Origin: Endobugula sp047619205
GTDB taxonomy: Bacteria > Pseudomonadota > Gammaproteobacteria > Pseudomonadales > Cellvibrionaceae
Direction of reading: 5' to 3'
Length of the DNA: 64,000 nt
Assembly: GCA_047619205.1 (NCBI GenBank)
Contig: JBLHJR010000003.1
Location: 16,218 to 80,217, forward strand
The notes beneath the pieces are model-generated. The model ran no database searches, was not told where the DNA came from, and saw only the letters and a program-made list of their open reading frames with translations. A program made the translations under genes and the position numbers. Below are positions 24,798 to 33,632 of this stretch, piece by piece. Every line of letters starts with the position of its first letter. Positions within the stretch are counted from its first letter, which is position 1.

Positions 24798-25523
24798 CTA
24801 ACCACTACACTCTATATTAATCACTACAATGCCTTCACTCTCAGGCAAGCACTGCCAACGAATATTGCAATCCAACAAGCTAATACCATACACTCTACCC
24901 GTCTCTCTACCAGCATCTGTCGCATGATAAGCGGGCCGAGGATCTTGTTGCAGTACTTCAACAATCAATTGCTTTACATCAACCTGTGTTTTTACAGCAT
25001 ATTGAATGCAAAAATCTTGCGCTTGCAAAGAAAAATGAACCGGCATGACAATAGGTTTTTCTTGCGCAAAACTATTCCTTGCTGCGGGTAAACTATCGAC
25101 ATAAGGCACGTAAGGTTTAATATCAACAATGGGCGTCCCATCCAACAGGTCTACACCAGAAAGGTGCAAGTAAAGCTGCTGATTTTCATTGCTAATGGCA
25201 TCCAACTTGACCACTGACAAGCCCAAGTGATTGGGGCGAAAAGAAGAACGGGTAGCAAACACCCCCATTTTTTCATTGCCTCCCAGGCGAGGGGGCCTTA
25301 CTTTAGGCTTCCATCCCTTATTTACATGCTGGTGAAAAATAAACGTTAACCAAATATGACTAACATTTTCTAAGCCAGACACAAAATCAGGATCATTAAA
25401 GGGGGTATTTAACACCAACATTCCCTTAGCGCTTGGCACCAATAAGGGCTGCCTAGGAATACCAAATTTTTCAGGGAAACAAGTCTTAATAATACCAATA
25501 GGCTCTATGGTATGAGATATCAT
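24798..25523 (-). CDS. trmO: tRNA m6t6A37 methyltransferase TrmO (TsaA/YaeB family)
   Basis: TrmO N6-methylates the threonylcarbamoyl-adenosine at tRNA position 37, using S-adenosylmethionine. This 241-residue protein has the beta-barrel TsaA signature: IEPIGIIKTCFPEKFGIPRQ at the start, VSHIWLTFIFH, VRPPRLGGNEKMGVFATRSSFRPNHLGLS, then LSGVDLLDGTPIVDIKPYVPY. The C-terminal DUF-like domain (DPRPAYHATDAGRETGRVYGI) is also typical. The length is normal. It is a single gene facing the bufferin operon. Confidence 0.93.
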   Translation of the reverse strand: MISHTIEPIGIIKTCFPEKFGIPRQPLLVPSAKGMLVLNTPFNDPDFVSGLENVSHIWLTFIFHQHVNKGWKPKVRPPRLGGNEKMGVFATRSSFRPNHLGLSVVKLDAISNENQQLYLHLSGVDLLDGTPIVDIKPYVPYVDSLPAARNSFAQEKPIVMPVHFSLQAQDFCIQYAVKTQVDVKQLIVEVLQQDPRPAYHATDAGRETGRVYGISLLDCNIRWQCLPESEGIVVINIECSG

Positions 25524-25621
25524 GCTATGGTCTCTAACTAGTTAATTCGCCACTCGCTGCATTAATGGGGTCGCGATCATGATTCAGTAATGAATAGGAC
25601 AACAATAAATTAAACCAATAG

Positions 25622-26515
25622 CTACAGCTGTTCAACCTGATAGCCTCGCCCACGCAACTGTTCTAAAATACCATCCTTCCCCGCTAAATGTAACGCCCCT
25701 ACCAATACATACTCCACAGCTGGCGTAACCAACATCGCTTCAATTTGCGGCAACCATGCATTATTCCTTTGTACCAATAAAGTTTGATAAATATCAGGAA
25801 AATCCGCCATCCAAGGAATTAACGCGACTGCCATCAAGGCTTCATTATCGCCTTTTTTCCATGCTGATTTTAGTTGTAACATCGCAGAAGATAAATCTTG
25901 TAACTCATCAAGCGTATGCAAAACTAAACTATCTTCCTGCCCCTCCCCCATACTGCCTAAAAAATCCAATTGTTGCTCTATTGTCTCTAAAAACATGCGT
26001 GGCTTTTTATCTGCGATTGCCTGTTGATCATAAAACGCATCAACTCCCTGCCCCGATTGACCCAATCGTTGCAACTCATTAAGTGTCAGTAAAATTGTCA
26101 ATATACCGGGTTTAAATTGATCAAGGCTACTAACATCACCACCTCGCTCCGACAAAAATTGAGTGAGTACGGCATAGGTCTCAGCTGACAACGCTTGTTT
26201 CAACGTAGAACCATCGCTATAAGTCGTTTTTTCAATGACAAGGCTCTGAGCTTCCGCCGTTTGCATTTGTGCAACATCTGCTTCAAACACCAAGACATCC
26301 GCTTGTTGATAAGCTTGATCAAACACCGAAGGTAGGGGGTAGTCCGAGGGGCTTAACACATGAATGGTGCCCCCTACAAATAAGCTTTGCTGCCCCTTAC
26401 TGACCTTCCATACAGGACCAGAAGAAGCATCGGCCAGTATCGACAGAGAACACAAAACACACCACAAACCCGTGGTTATTGTAATGTTGAGCATTAGCTT
26501 TTTAATCGTTAGCAT
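25622..26515 (-). CDS. TraB/GumN family protein (putative periplasmic, peptidase-like fold)
   Basis: This 297-residue protein carries the TraB/GumN (Tiki-like) domain. Seen are the N-terminal FVGGTIHVLSPSDYPLP, VLVFEADV, KPRMFLETIEQQLDFL and C-terminal YVLVGALHLAGKDGILEQLRGRGYQVEQL. The conserved His/Glu positions occur in GTIHVL, LETIEQQ and GALHLAG. It has a signal peptide (ITTGLWCVLCSLSILADAS), so it acts in the periplasm or at the envelope. Family relatives in animals are metalloproteases; activity in bacteria is not established. The gene overlaps the small lipoprotein gene upstream by 14 bases. Confidence 0.85.
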   Translation of the reverse strand: MLTIKKLMLNITITTGLWCVLCSLSILADASSGPVWKVSKGQQSLFVGGTIHVLSPSDYPLPSVFDQAYQQADVLVFEADVAQMQTAEAQSLVIEKTTYSDGSTLKQALSAETYAVLTQFLSERGGDVSSLDQFKPGILTILLTLNELQRLGQSGQGVDAFYDQQAIADKKPRMFLETIEQQLDFLGSMGEGQEDSLVLHTLDELQDLSSAMLQLKSAWKKGDNEALMAVALIPWMADFPDIYQTLLVQRNNAWLPQIEAMLVTPAVEYVLVGALHLAGKDGILEQLRGRGYQVEQL

Positions 26516-26684
26516 CTGGGGTCACCACATCAACTAGTTTGACAATCACCTTACCTGTAGCTTTTACTGCGCCCACCGTAACATCAACTGCAGTACTAGC
26601 AACGGCATCAACAACACTAATCGCCGTACAAGCACTCGTAGGAATAGTTAAAAAAGATACAAGTATAAGCGAGCGGAAGGTCAT
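26502..26684 (-). CDS. small predicted lipoprotein, 60 residues
   Basis: This short protein has an N-terminal signal SLILVSFLTIPTSAC with a lipobox-like TSAC (Cys19). The mature part is low in complexity, rich in Val, Ala and Thr (VVDAVASTAVDVTVGAVKATGKVIVKLVDVV), and ends in an acidic tail. I do not recognise a family. It overlaps the start of the TraB/GumN gene by 14 bases, so the two are translationally linked. Confidence 0.6.
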   Translation of the reverse strand: MTFRSLILVSFLTIPTSACTAISVVDAVASTAVDVTVGAVKATGKVIVKLVDVVTPDAND

Positions 26685-26964
26685 AAAATATCAACTGTCA
26701 TTGTGTTAGTTAGAAAGTAAATGTGAATACTCGTGCGTACACCAAGGTATTCACGCCTAAAAATAACGCCTACATTATTCAATGGAACCTCACTAGGCAA
26801 ATTTTGCTTTAACCTAAAAAAAGATAACACTAAAAATATCATTCTTTACTTTAAGACAGAAGCATTTATTACTTGCGAGCTATGGGGCGTTTAGATAGGC
26901 TATTACAGAAGATATTTACATTCAAAAAAGAACACCGTCTTCGCAGGTATGATCAAACACCGCG

Positions 26965-27714
26965 CTACCGTGAATACTTATTCACTAGCTTGTCATAAGT
27001 ACCATCAGCTATCATTTTCGTCAAAACCGTATCAAACCTATCTCGCAATCCACTCAAGCCCCTCGCTTTTGAGAAAGCGATATAACTAGGCACACTCTGT
27101 ACAGGAACATCCAGTTTTTTTACCTTGTCGAGCATACCCAACTTTTTAAATAATACTAACGCACTGTACTTATTTGAAATCAATACATCAAAGCGACCCG
27201 AAGCAAATTTCTTCGCATTTTGCTCTATATTCGTTGATTCCTCAATATTACTGAATACCCCTGCTTTTTTCGCCACATCAAAGACAGAGCCGTAACTAAT
27301 GCCTCTCACAATACCAATACGCAAATCTTTTATTTGTGCAATGTCACCCGAAAACTGAATATCACTATCGGGGCTTACAAATAAGACGACTTCCTGCGGC
27401 ATTAATACCGTTTTAGAATAATCCAAAAACTTCACCCTCTCGTCATTTTTATAGGCCGTAAATATCGCATCCGCATTGCCTTCTTTTACCATACTCAATG
27501 AGCGCGGCCATGCATTCACACTGATATCTGTGCTCAAATTAATACGACTAAAGGCTTCATTAACAATATCAACCACAATACCCGTAGTTTGCCCCTTATC
27601 GCTATATTGATAAGGAGGATATTCAAGCGTTACCAATTTCACTGGCTCTGCGGCCTGCGCAAGATGGATAGTACAAAAGGTGATTAAAAAAAGTGATGTT
27701 AGTTTACATTTCAT
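26965..27714 (-). CDS. periplasmic solute-binding protein family 3 (amino-acid-type)
   Basis: This 249-residue protein belongs to the bacterial extracellular solute-binding family 3 fold. It has a signal peptide (MKCKLTSLFLITFCTIHLAQA), the first strand VKLVTLEYPPYQYSDKGQTTGIVVDIVNEAF, the hinge KDLRIGIVRGISYGSVFDVA and the C-terminal LTKMIADGTYDKLVNKY. No ABC permease or ATPase gene is near, so it may act alone, feed a distant transporter, or sense ligands. The ATG at 27714 is preferred over 27732 because AGGG lies about ten bases ahead and the signal peptide then begins directly. Confidence 0.82.
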   Translation of the reverse strand: MKCKLTSLFLITFCTIHLAQAAEPVKLVTLEYPPYQYSDKGQTTGIVVDIVNEAFSRINLSTDISVNAWPRSLSMVKEGNADAIFTAYKNDERVKFLDYSKTVLMPQEVVLFVSPDSDIQFSGDIAQIKDLRIGIVRGISYGSVFDVAKKAGVFSNIEESTNIEQNAKKFASGRFDVLISNKYSALVLFKKLGMLDKVKKLDVPVQSVPSYIAFSKARGLSGLRDRFDTVLTKMIADGTYDKLVNKYSR

Positions 27715-27852
27715 GTATAGACCCTGAACCATAGAATAGAATATCTCCTTTTAGAATAGACGATATTTTTAAATCTGCGGAGTTAACTCAGCGAGACTCC
27801 TTTATTGAAATACTTTGGAGTGACGAGGTATAGACGCTTAACAAACTAAACC

Positions 27853-30588
27853 TTAAGCTTTCTCTGGCTTATAGCTAACCAATACCCGCACAGCACTCAT
27901 CTCCAACTGACAATGCTGGCTAATCGCCTGTTCAATAGCGCTAAAACGCTGTTTTTGTCTATCAACATCCACCTCGCTAATCAGCGGGTTGCGCTGCTGT
28001 AGCTGCTCTAATCGGGCATGTTCAAAATGGCTACGCTGAGCAAGGTCCGCTAAGGACTGCTTAATGATGGATGCAAACTCACCCTCAGCAATAGCTTGCG
28101 CATTAGCCGCCAAGTCTTGAATATCTTGCTGATAATCCTTTACCACGGCTTTACGAATATTCTTCGCTGCGTTTTCTATCACTTTGGCAAGGGCTGCTTG
28201 CGGTAATACGCTGTCTAGGTTTTTAGGATTGTTTTTAGTCACCACCACTCTCACTAAGGAGTCGGTTAAAAAAGCATTCGCGGCTTTTGCCTGGGTGTCT
28301 TGTACCGTTAGGGTAAACACAGCCTCAACAAATAGTGTGCCCGCTTTTAAGGCTTTATTAGGTAATAAGGCAACGCTAGCAACACCCAACTCGGAGGTAG
28401 TAATTAGGTCGGTTAAGCCTTGCATTAAAGGATGATCCCAGGTGATAAACTGCACGTCTTCGCGTGCGGTCGCGGTAGTACGCTCAAACGTAATCTCGCA
28501 ACCATCCATAGGAATCCCAGGTACTAGTGGCACTAGCATTTGGTCCGATGGGATCACACTATATCGACTGCTATCCAATGGTTCCATATGAATATTGAGT
28601 AAATCTGTTGCCGCGATCAACAAGGTTTTAGGGTTATGCTCCTCTTCAAAAGCGATGACCTTATCAAGCAATGCTGTCGCCTGTGGCTGGCGACAGCTAT
28701 TCATTTCTAATAAACGATCACGACCATTTTGTAGCTGCTCTAATAGGCTTTTGGTGTGCTGCTTTACCTGCTCACCAATAGTAATAGGGTCCTCAACATA
28801 TTCTACATACCATTGCTCATGTATCACGCCTGCCGCTGGATTGGTTTTTTCAATGCAGTTGAGAATGTCGTGATACCAATGTAAACGTAGCTCTGCCGCT
28901 GGGGTGGACAGACAGACATGAATGTTAATCGTGTGCTGCTGACCAATGCGATCTAAACGACCAATACGCTGCTCTAATACATCGGGGTGCTCAGGTAAAT
29001 CCCAACAAATGAGGTGATTGCAAAACTGAAAATTGCGCCCTTCGCTACCAATTTCTGAGCACAACAACATAGGCGCGCCCTCGTCTTCATCGGCAAAATA
29101 AGCCGCTGCACGATCACGCTCAATTAACGACATGCCTTCATGAAAGATAGGACAATCAATACCGGTTTTACGGTATAGCCATTCACGTATCTCTAAAACA
29201 TCGTCTTTATCGTGGGTAATAAACAGAATTTTTTCATTATTCGCCTGCTGAATAAATTGTGCCAACCACAGTAAATCTTGATTCGCTGGTTCACTATCGT
29301 TATCAATAACAGTATTATCAGTAACTGTATTATCAGTAACTGTGTGATCAGTGGTGTGTACGATTAATTTTCTTTGCGGAAAACCTTTCATTGCACTACG
29401 AGTATTACGAAACACCACTCGACCGGTACCATGACAATCCAACAATAGACCAATCAATTCTTCCGTATCGTTAACATGCTCTTGGAAATAACTGTCGGAT
29501 AAATGCGGGAACAAGGCTTGTAATTTTTTCTGTAGTGCGACGGGAATTAAGGCACCCTGCGCTTCGCTATCCACTAACTGCGCCAGATCATCTGCCAGCG
29601 TTTCATAGTCAGCATACTGTTGCTGGAAATCGGTGAAATCATGGAAGCGACAAGGATCAAGCAACTGTAGGCGAGAGAAATGCTGCTCTAAGCCCATACG
29701 CTCGGGCGTCGCTGACAACAATAACAAATGCTGGCTTTCGCTACCGAGGGTGTGTAATGCCGCGCTGTTTGCAGTATCGCTCAGCAAGTCAAAATGGTGA
29801 GCCTCATCAACAATCACCATATCCCATGGCGACTCGGTGAACAATACATCGTCTTCCAGTGTGGTGTGTGCAGCAATAAACACATGCGCCTCACTAAGGT
29901 CAACGGCCTCGCCCCACATCACCGCATGAATATTAAAACAACGTACTAGCTCTACAAACCATTGCACTCGAAGCGCATCAGGCACCAGGATCAACACTCG
30001 TTGCACACGTTCTTGCAACAATAAGCGCTGTAATATCAATCCCGCTTCGATTGTTTTACCCAAACCGACTTCATCGGCTAAGAGAATACGTGTAGTCGCC
30101 AAACTAGTGGCCGTATCTGCCACATATAATTGATGTGGCGTTAAGGTAATACGCGCGCCTTGCAAACCGACCACATCAGAACGCCACCATTGATGATGGC
30201 CTTTGGCTAATTCAGCGCGCAAATCAAACCATTTGGGTTTGTCTAGTTGGCCCGCTAATAAACGTTTGACTGGATTATTGAAATCAACCGTGGCTGCTAA
30301 GCGAGTTTCTGGAATAGGTTCACCATCGGCGGTCAAATAAATCACTAAACCATTAACCGATTCCACTTGAGCAATCACATAACTATCCCCAGTGATCGTC
30401 TCAATAGTATCGCCTTGTGCAAATACCACACGCGTTAATGGCGAGTTTTCACAGGAGTAGCGACGACTTTCTTCAATGGCAGGAAAATCAAGGGTTAAAC
30501 TACGTGCATCACACTGGGTAACAATGCCAAGACCAAGAGAGGAATCGGTATCCACCATCCAACGTTGGCCAATTTGAGGGGGTATCAT
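27853..30588 (-). CDS. rapA: RNA polymerase-associated protein RapA
   Basis: RapA is a Swi2/Snf2 ATPase that recycles stalled RNA polymerase. This 911-residue protein has two N-terminal SH3-like (Tudor) segments (QIGQRWMVDTDSSLGLGIV onward). Walker A is LADEVGLGKTIEAGLIL, DEAH is VIVDEAHHF, the helicase C-terminal region is LLCSEIGSEGRNFQFCNHLI, and motif VI is EQRIGRLDRIGQQH. The C-terminal RapA domain follows. The length is near the usual 950-970. A run of 15-base repeats (29301-29360) adds a TVTDN-type insert between the two helicase lobes. Confidence 0.96.
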   Translation of the reverse strand: MIPPQIGQRWMVDTDSSLGLGIVTQCDARSLTLDFPAIEESRRYSCENSPLTRVVFAQGDTIETITGDSYVIAQVESVNGLVIYLTADGEPIPETRLAATVDFNNPVKRLLAGQLDKPKWFDLRAELAKGHHQWWRSDVVGLQGARITLTPHQLYVADTATSLATTRILLADEVGLGKTIEAGLILQRLLLQERVQRVLILVPDALRVQWFVELVRCFNIHAVMWGEAVDLSEAHVFIAAHTTLEDDVLFTESPWDMVIVDEAHHFDLLSDTANSAALHTLGSESQHLLLLSATPERMGLEQHFSRLQLLDPCRFHDFTDFQQQYADYETLADDLAQLVDSEAQGALIPVALQKKLQALFPHLSDSYFQEHVNDTEELIGLLLDCHGTGRVVFRNTRSAMKGFPQRKLIVHTTDHTVTDNTVTDNTVIDNDSEPANQDLLWLAQFIQQANNEKILFITHDKDDVLEIREWLYRKTGIDCPIFHEGMSLIERDRAAAYFADEDEGAPMLLCSEIGSEGRNFQFCNHLICWDLPEHPDVLEQRIGRLDRIGQQHTINIHVCLSTPAAELRLHWYHDILNCIEKTNPAAGVIHEQWYVEYVEDPITIGEQVKQHTKSLLEQLQNGRDRLLEMNSCRQPQATALLDKVIAFEEEHNPKTLLIAATDLLNIHMEPLDSSRYSVIPSDQMLVPLVPGIPMDGCEITFERTTATAREDVQFITWDHPLMQGLTDLITTSELGVASVALLPNKALKAGTLFVEAVFTLTVQDTQAKAANAFLTDSLVRVVVTKNNPKNLDSVLPQAALAKVIENAAKNIRKAVVKDYQQDIQDLAANAQAIAEGEFASIIKQSLADLAQRSHFEHARLEQLQQRNPLISEVDVDRQKQRFSAIEQAISQHCQLEMSAVRVLVSYKPEKA
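29301..29360 (-). repeat. 15-bp tandem repeat inside rapA (4 units)
   Basis: Four consecutive 15-base units (TATCAGTAACTGTAT type) at 29301-29315, 29316-29330, 29331-29345 and 29346-29360 encode HTTDH-TVTDN-TVTDN-TVIDN on the minus strand. The unit is a multiple of three, so copy-number changes would keep the frame. It lies between the helicase lobes, a likely flexible loop. Confidence 0.75.
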
Positions 30589-30737
30589 GTATTGAGGTAT
30601 TCCAGAAATTACAGGGGAGGTTAAATGTCGCGCATTGTACTGGTTGTGAAGAAAGCCTTCAAGCTACAAGCCTCAAGCTTCAAGCCTCAAAAAGAATTCG
30701 ATTCAACGGAACTTTCTGTCAATTCCTATTCTAATTT

Positions 30738-30814
30738 CTTGTAGCTTGTAGCTTGTAGCTTGTAGCTTGTAGCTTGTAGCTTGTAGCTTGTAGCTTGTAG
30801 CTTGTAGCTTGTAG
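30738..30814. repeat. heptamer tandem repeat (CTTGTAG x 11)
   Basis: Eleven perfect copies of CTTGTAG, followed by a partial CTTGT to 30819. They lie between the rapA start and the stop of the small zinc-ribbon-like gene (30826). A related inverted stretch at 30661-30690 (AAGCTACAAG, CTCAAGCTTCAAG) can pair with the units. Slippage between strains would be expected here. Confidence 0.92.
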
Positions 30815-30825
30815 CTTGTTTTACA

Positions 30826-31011
30826 TCACAGCAATTCTGTTTTTACCTTGCCGCAGCGTGCGCAGGCAGATTTGGTGATGAGTTTGCCTTGTTTAACATC
30901 AAACTGCTGTTTCGTGACTACTTTCCACTTATGAAAACCATCGCGACATAAAGAACTGCCTTTATGTTTTTCCCACAAACTTTTCTTTTTAAAAGGCAGT
31001 ACATCGCCCAT
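30826..31011 (-). CDS. small cysteine-containing protein, possible zinc ribbon
   Basis: This 61-residue basic protein (GDVLPFKKKSLWEKHKG) ends with ACARCGKVKTELL and has CRDGFHKWKVV before it. The Cys..His and CxxC pair could bind one zinc ion. I do not recognise a named family. Its stop lies seven bases from the end of the heptamer repeat, so repeat variation could alter its 3' flank. Coding character and the ordered Cys/His pattern support a real gene. Confidence 0.65.
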   Translation of the reverse strand: MGDVLPFKKKSLWEKHKGSSLCRDGFHKWKVVTKQQFDVKQGKLITKSACARCGKVKTELL

Positions 31012-31135
31012 ACGTTATATCCTGCATATGTAGGTTCTGATGATTCAGATCGTTTGCGTTAAGCAAGTAGCCGCACTACTAACGCTATATTGCGTTATCA
31101 TTAAACGTATATATGAGCTTAACTGAGTCACCCTT

Positions 31136-31510
31136 ATGTCTGAATTTGACCATATCCGCGCTACATTAGCCACTTTTACTCAAGAGCGAGAGTGGGATCA
31201 ATTCCATTCTCCAAAGAACCTAGTCATGGCCTTAAGCGTTGAGGTCGCGGAATTAATGGAACATTTTCAATGGCTGACTGAGCAACAGTCGTCAAACTTA
31301 GGCGGTGACGCTGTTGAAGCTATTGCCGAGGAAATAGCCGATGTACAGGTCTATCTACTGATGCTGGCTGAAAAACTCAACATTGACATACTACAATCGG
31401 TGAACGCAAAAATCATCAAAAATGCCGCTAAATACCCCTCCGAGAAAGTCAAAGGTAAGGCACAAAAATACTCTGCATACACAAGAGACGATATTGCTGA
31501 AGACAAATAA
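31136..31510 (+). CDS. MazG-like nucleotide pyrophosphohydrolase
   Basis: This 124-residue all-alpha NTP pyrophosphohydrolase removes pyrophosphate from nucleotides, often non-canonical ones. The metal-binding pattern is clear: SVEVAELMEHFQWL (E..E) and AIAEEIADVQVYLLMLAEKL (E..D). LVMALSVEVAE and the C-terminal KYPSEKVKGKAQKY are typical of the short MazG-like subfamily (YpjD-like). It stands alone before argS, with a gap of about 140 bases. Its exact substrate cannot be read. Confidence 0.88.
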   Translation: MSEFDHIRATLATFTQEREWDQFHSPKNLVMALSVEVAELMEHFQWLTEQQSSNLGGDAVEAIAEEIADVQVYLLMLAEKLNIDILQSVNAKIIKNAAKYPSEKVKGKAQKYSAYTRDDIAEDK

Positions 31511-31653
31511 AGCCCTGATCAACTTTATGCTTGAGCCTGGCTAACATCCTCTAATTAAACTGCTTACATAGCTCGACTAGTATTCTCCCCTGCGGGGCTA
31601 TAAAATACCTGCCTTATTTCCCCCTTAAACCGCCATTACAAACGACATTACTC

Positions 31654-33426
31654 ATGAATATCCGCACTCTATTATCTCAACATATTAGCCAAGCAATGCA
31701 AGCAATAGGCTTACCCGCTGAATGTCAGCCTATTGTCGCACCCAGTAAACGAGCGGGTTTTGGCGACTATCAGGCGAATGGAGCTATGGGGGCTGCAAAA
31801 ATTGCGCGGGCGAAGCCACGAGATATTGCACAGAGTATTGTCGATCAATTGAATAGCGATGCAGAGTTTAAGCAACGGGTGAATAAGATCGACATTGCAG
31901 GTCCAGGGTTTATTAACTTAACGCTAAGCCCTGCATGGCTAGCTGCTGAAGTAGCCACGATTAATAGAGACCAGCATCTAGGTATTCGACCCGGTATTAA
32001 GAGCGCAGCGCCACAAACCATAGTAGTCGATTACTCCTCACCTAATCTTGCTAAAGAAATGCATGTTGGCCATTTACGTTCAACTATCATTGGTGATGCT
32101 ATTGTGCGCACGCTAGCATTTCAAGGTCGCAATGTGATTCGCCAAAACCATGTAGGTGACTGGGGAACACAGTTCGGTATGTTGATTGCCGAATTAGAGG
32201 AACAATTACAAGAAGGTGAATCTGCCTCTTTAGCCTTAAAAGATTTAGAAGGGTTTTATCAAAGCGCTAAAAAACATTTTGATGAGTCTATAGCGTTTGC
32301 GGATAAAGCCCGCGAATATGTGGTGAAATTACAATCTGGTGACGCCAACATTTTACGTCTTTGGCAGCAATTTAGAAGCATTTCTCTTGATCACAGCCAA
32401 GACATCTACGATACATTAAACGTCACCTTAACGGCCGATGATGTTTACGGTGAGAGCGCCTACAACGATGATCTAGCGCCATTAGTTAGCGAGCTACAAC
32501 AACAAGGTTTGGCGGTAGAAAGCCAAGGTGCTCAAGTGGTTTTCTTAGCAGAGATGGCAGATAAAGAAGGCAACCCTAGCCCAGTCATTATCCAAAAACA
32601 AGGCGGTGGTTTTTTATATGCCACCACGGATTTAGCCGCTTTACGCTACCGAGTGAAGTCACTCCAAGCAAAGCGTATTTTATACTTCATTGATGCTCGT
32701 CAGGCATTACATATGCAGCAGGTGTTTACCGTTGCCAGTAAGGCCGGCTTCGTTAATTCCAGCGTCAGCTTAGAGCACCATGCTTTTGGCACCATGATGG
32801 GAGCTGATGGTAAACCTTTTAAAACCAGAAGCGGCGGCACAGTAAAACTCGCAGATTTACTGACAGAAGCGGTTGAACGCGCGGAAAAAATTGTTGCAGA
32901 AAAGAATCCACACTTAAGCGCAGAAGAACGCAGCAGTATTGCCAAAAAAGTGGGTATCGGTGCAGTAAAATACGCCGATCTGTCGAAAACACGTACCAAT
33001 GATTACATCTTCAACTGGGAAACCATGTTGAGCTTTGAAGGTAATACATCGCCTTATCTACAATATGCCTTTGCCCGCATTCAAAGTGTTTTCCGCAAGG
33101 CTGCGACCACTGCCGGAATTGATGTCAACACATTAGATGCGGATCTCATCTTATCCGCAGATGCTGAAATCGCATTATCTATAAAAACCTTACAATTTGC
33201 TGAAGTTATAGAGCAAGTGACTAAAGAAGCCTACCCGCATTTATTATGTCACTATCTTTACGATTTGGCGGGCTTATTTATGCGTTTTTACGAGCAATGC
33301 CCAATACTAAAAGAGGGCGTTGATGCAGACACTAGGAATAGTCGCTTACAACTATCCTTGGCGGTTGCAAGCACGCTGAATAAAGGCTTAGAGTTATTAG
33401 GCATTGAAACTATGGAAAAGATGTAG
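31654..33426 (+). CDS. argS: arginyl-tRNA synthetase
   Basis: ArgS charges tRNA-Arg. The 590-residue class I enzyme shows the N-terminal Arg-tRNA-synthetase domain (FGDYQANGAMGAAKIAR), the HIGH-type motif SSPNLAKEMHVGHLRSTIIGD, a KMSKS-equivalent MGADGKPFKTRSGG, and the DALR anticodon-binding end (LLCHYLYDLAGLFMRFYEQCP). The C-terminus ETMEKM is slightly variant from the usual R-M ending. Length is normal. An inverted-repeat element follows in the convergent gap. Confidence 0.97.
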   Translation: MNIRTLLSQHISQAMQAIGLPAECQPIVAPSKRAGFGDYQANGAMGAAKIARAKPRDIAQSIVDQLNSDAEFKQRVNKIDIAGPGFINLTLSPAWLAAEVATINRDQHLGIRPGIKSAAPQTIVVDYSSPNLAKEMHVGHLRSTIIGDAIVRTLAFQGRNVIRQNHVGDWGTQFGMLIAELEEQLQEGESASLALKDLEGFYQSAKKHFDESIAFADKAREYVVKLQSGDANILRLWQQFRSISLDHSQDIYDTLNVTLTADDVYGESAYNDDLAPLVSELQQQGLAVESQGAQVVFLAEMADKEGNPSPVIIQKQGGGFLYATTDLAALRYRVKSLQAKRILYFIDARQALHMQQVFTVASKAGFVNSSVSLEHHAFGTMMGADGKPFKTRSGGTVKLADLLTEAVERAEKIVAEKNPHLSAEERSSIAKKVGIGAVKYADLSKTRTNDYIFNWETMLSFEGNTSPYLQYAFARIQSVFRKAATTAGIDVNTLDADLILSADAEIALSIKTLQFAEVIEQVTKEAYPHLLCHYLYDLAGLFMRFYEQCPILKEGVDADTRNSRLQLSLAVASTLNKGLELLGIETMEKM

Positions 33427-33461
33427 CGTCATCAAATGGGTTGGTGGTGAGCAATAATTTA

Positions 33462-33632
33462 TAATGAGTGCCCATCCATAAAGGGCTCGTCGCGAGGGGG
33501 GATAAAAATGGTTAGATTTGTGCTACTAGACACTCACGTTTGCTTATCGCATACAACCACATCTAGAGGTGCAAAGATGAGCGTTTTTATTTTACCGCAG
33601 CAGAGCCTTATTTATGGATGAGCACTCATTAG
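33462..33632 (-). repeat. inverted-repeat element with boxes A and B (copy 2)
   Basis: The outer arms at 33462-33488 and 33604-33632 pair over about 27 bases with one or two changes and a two-base insertion (TAATGAGTG..CATCCATAAA). On the minus strand, box A is CTGCTGCGG (33596-33604) and box B is CCCTCGCGACG (33487-33497), each one change from the other copies. Inner arms (TAAAATAAAAACG / CCATTTTTATCC) also pair. It lies between convergent argS and the 410-residue membrane protein, overlapping the latter's 3' end by a few bases. Confidence 0.65.

Noticed and set aside
30738..30814. CRISPR-like reading of the CTTGTAG array
   Set aside because: Units are 7 bases, contiguous and without spacers; it is a simple tandem repeat, and no cas gene is near.
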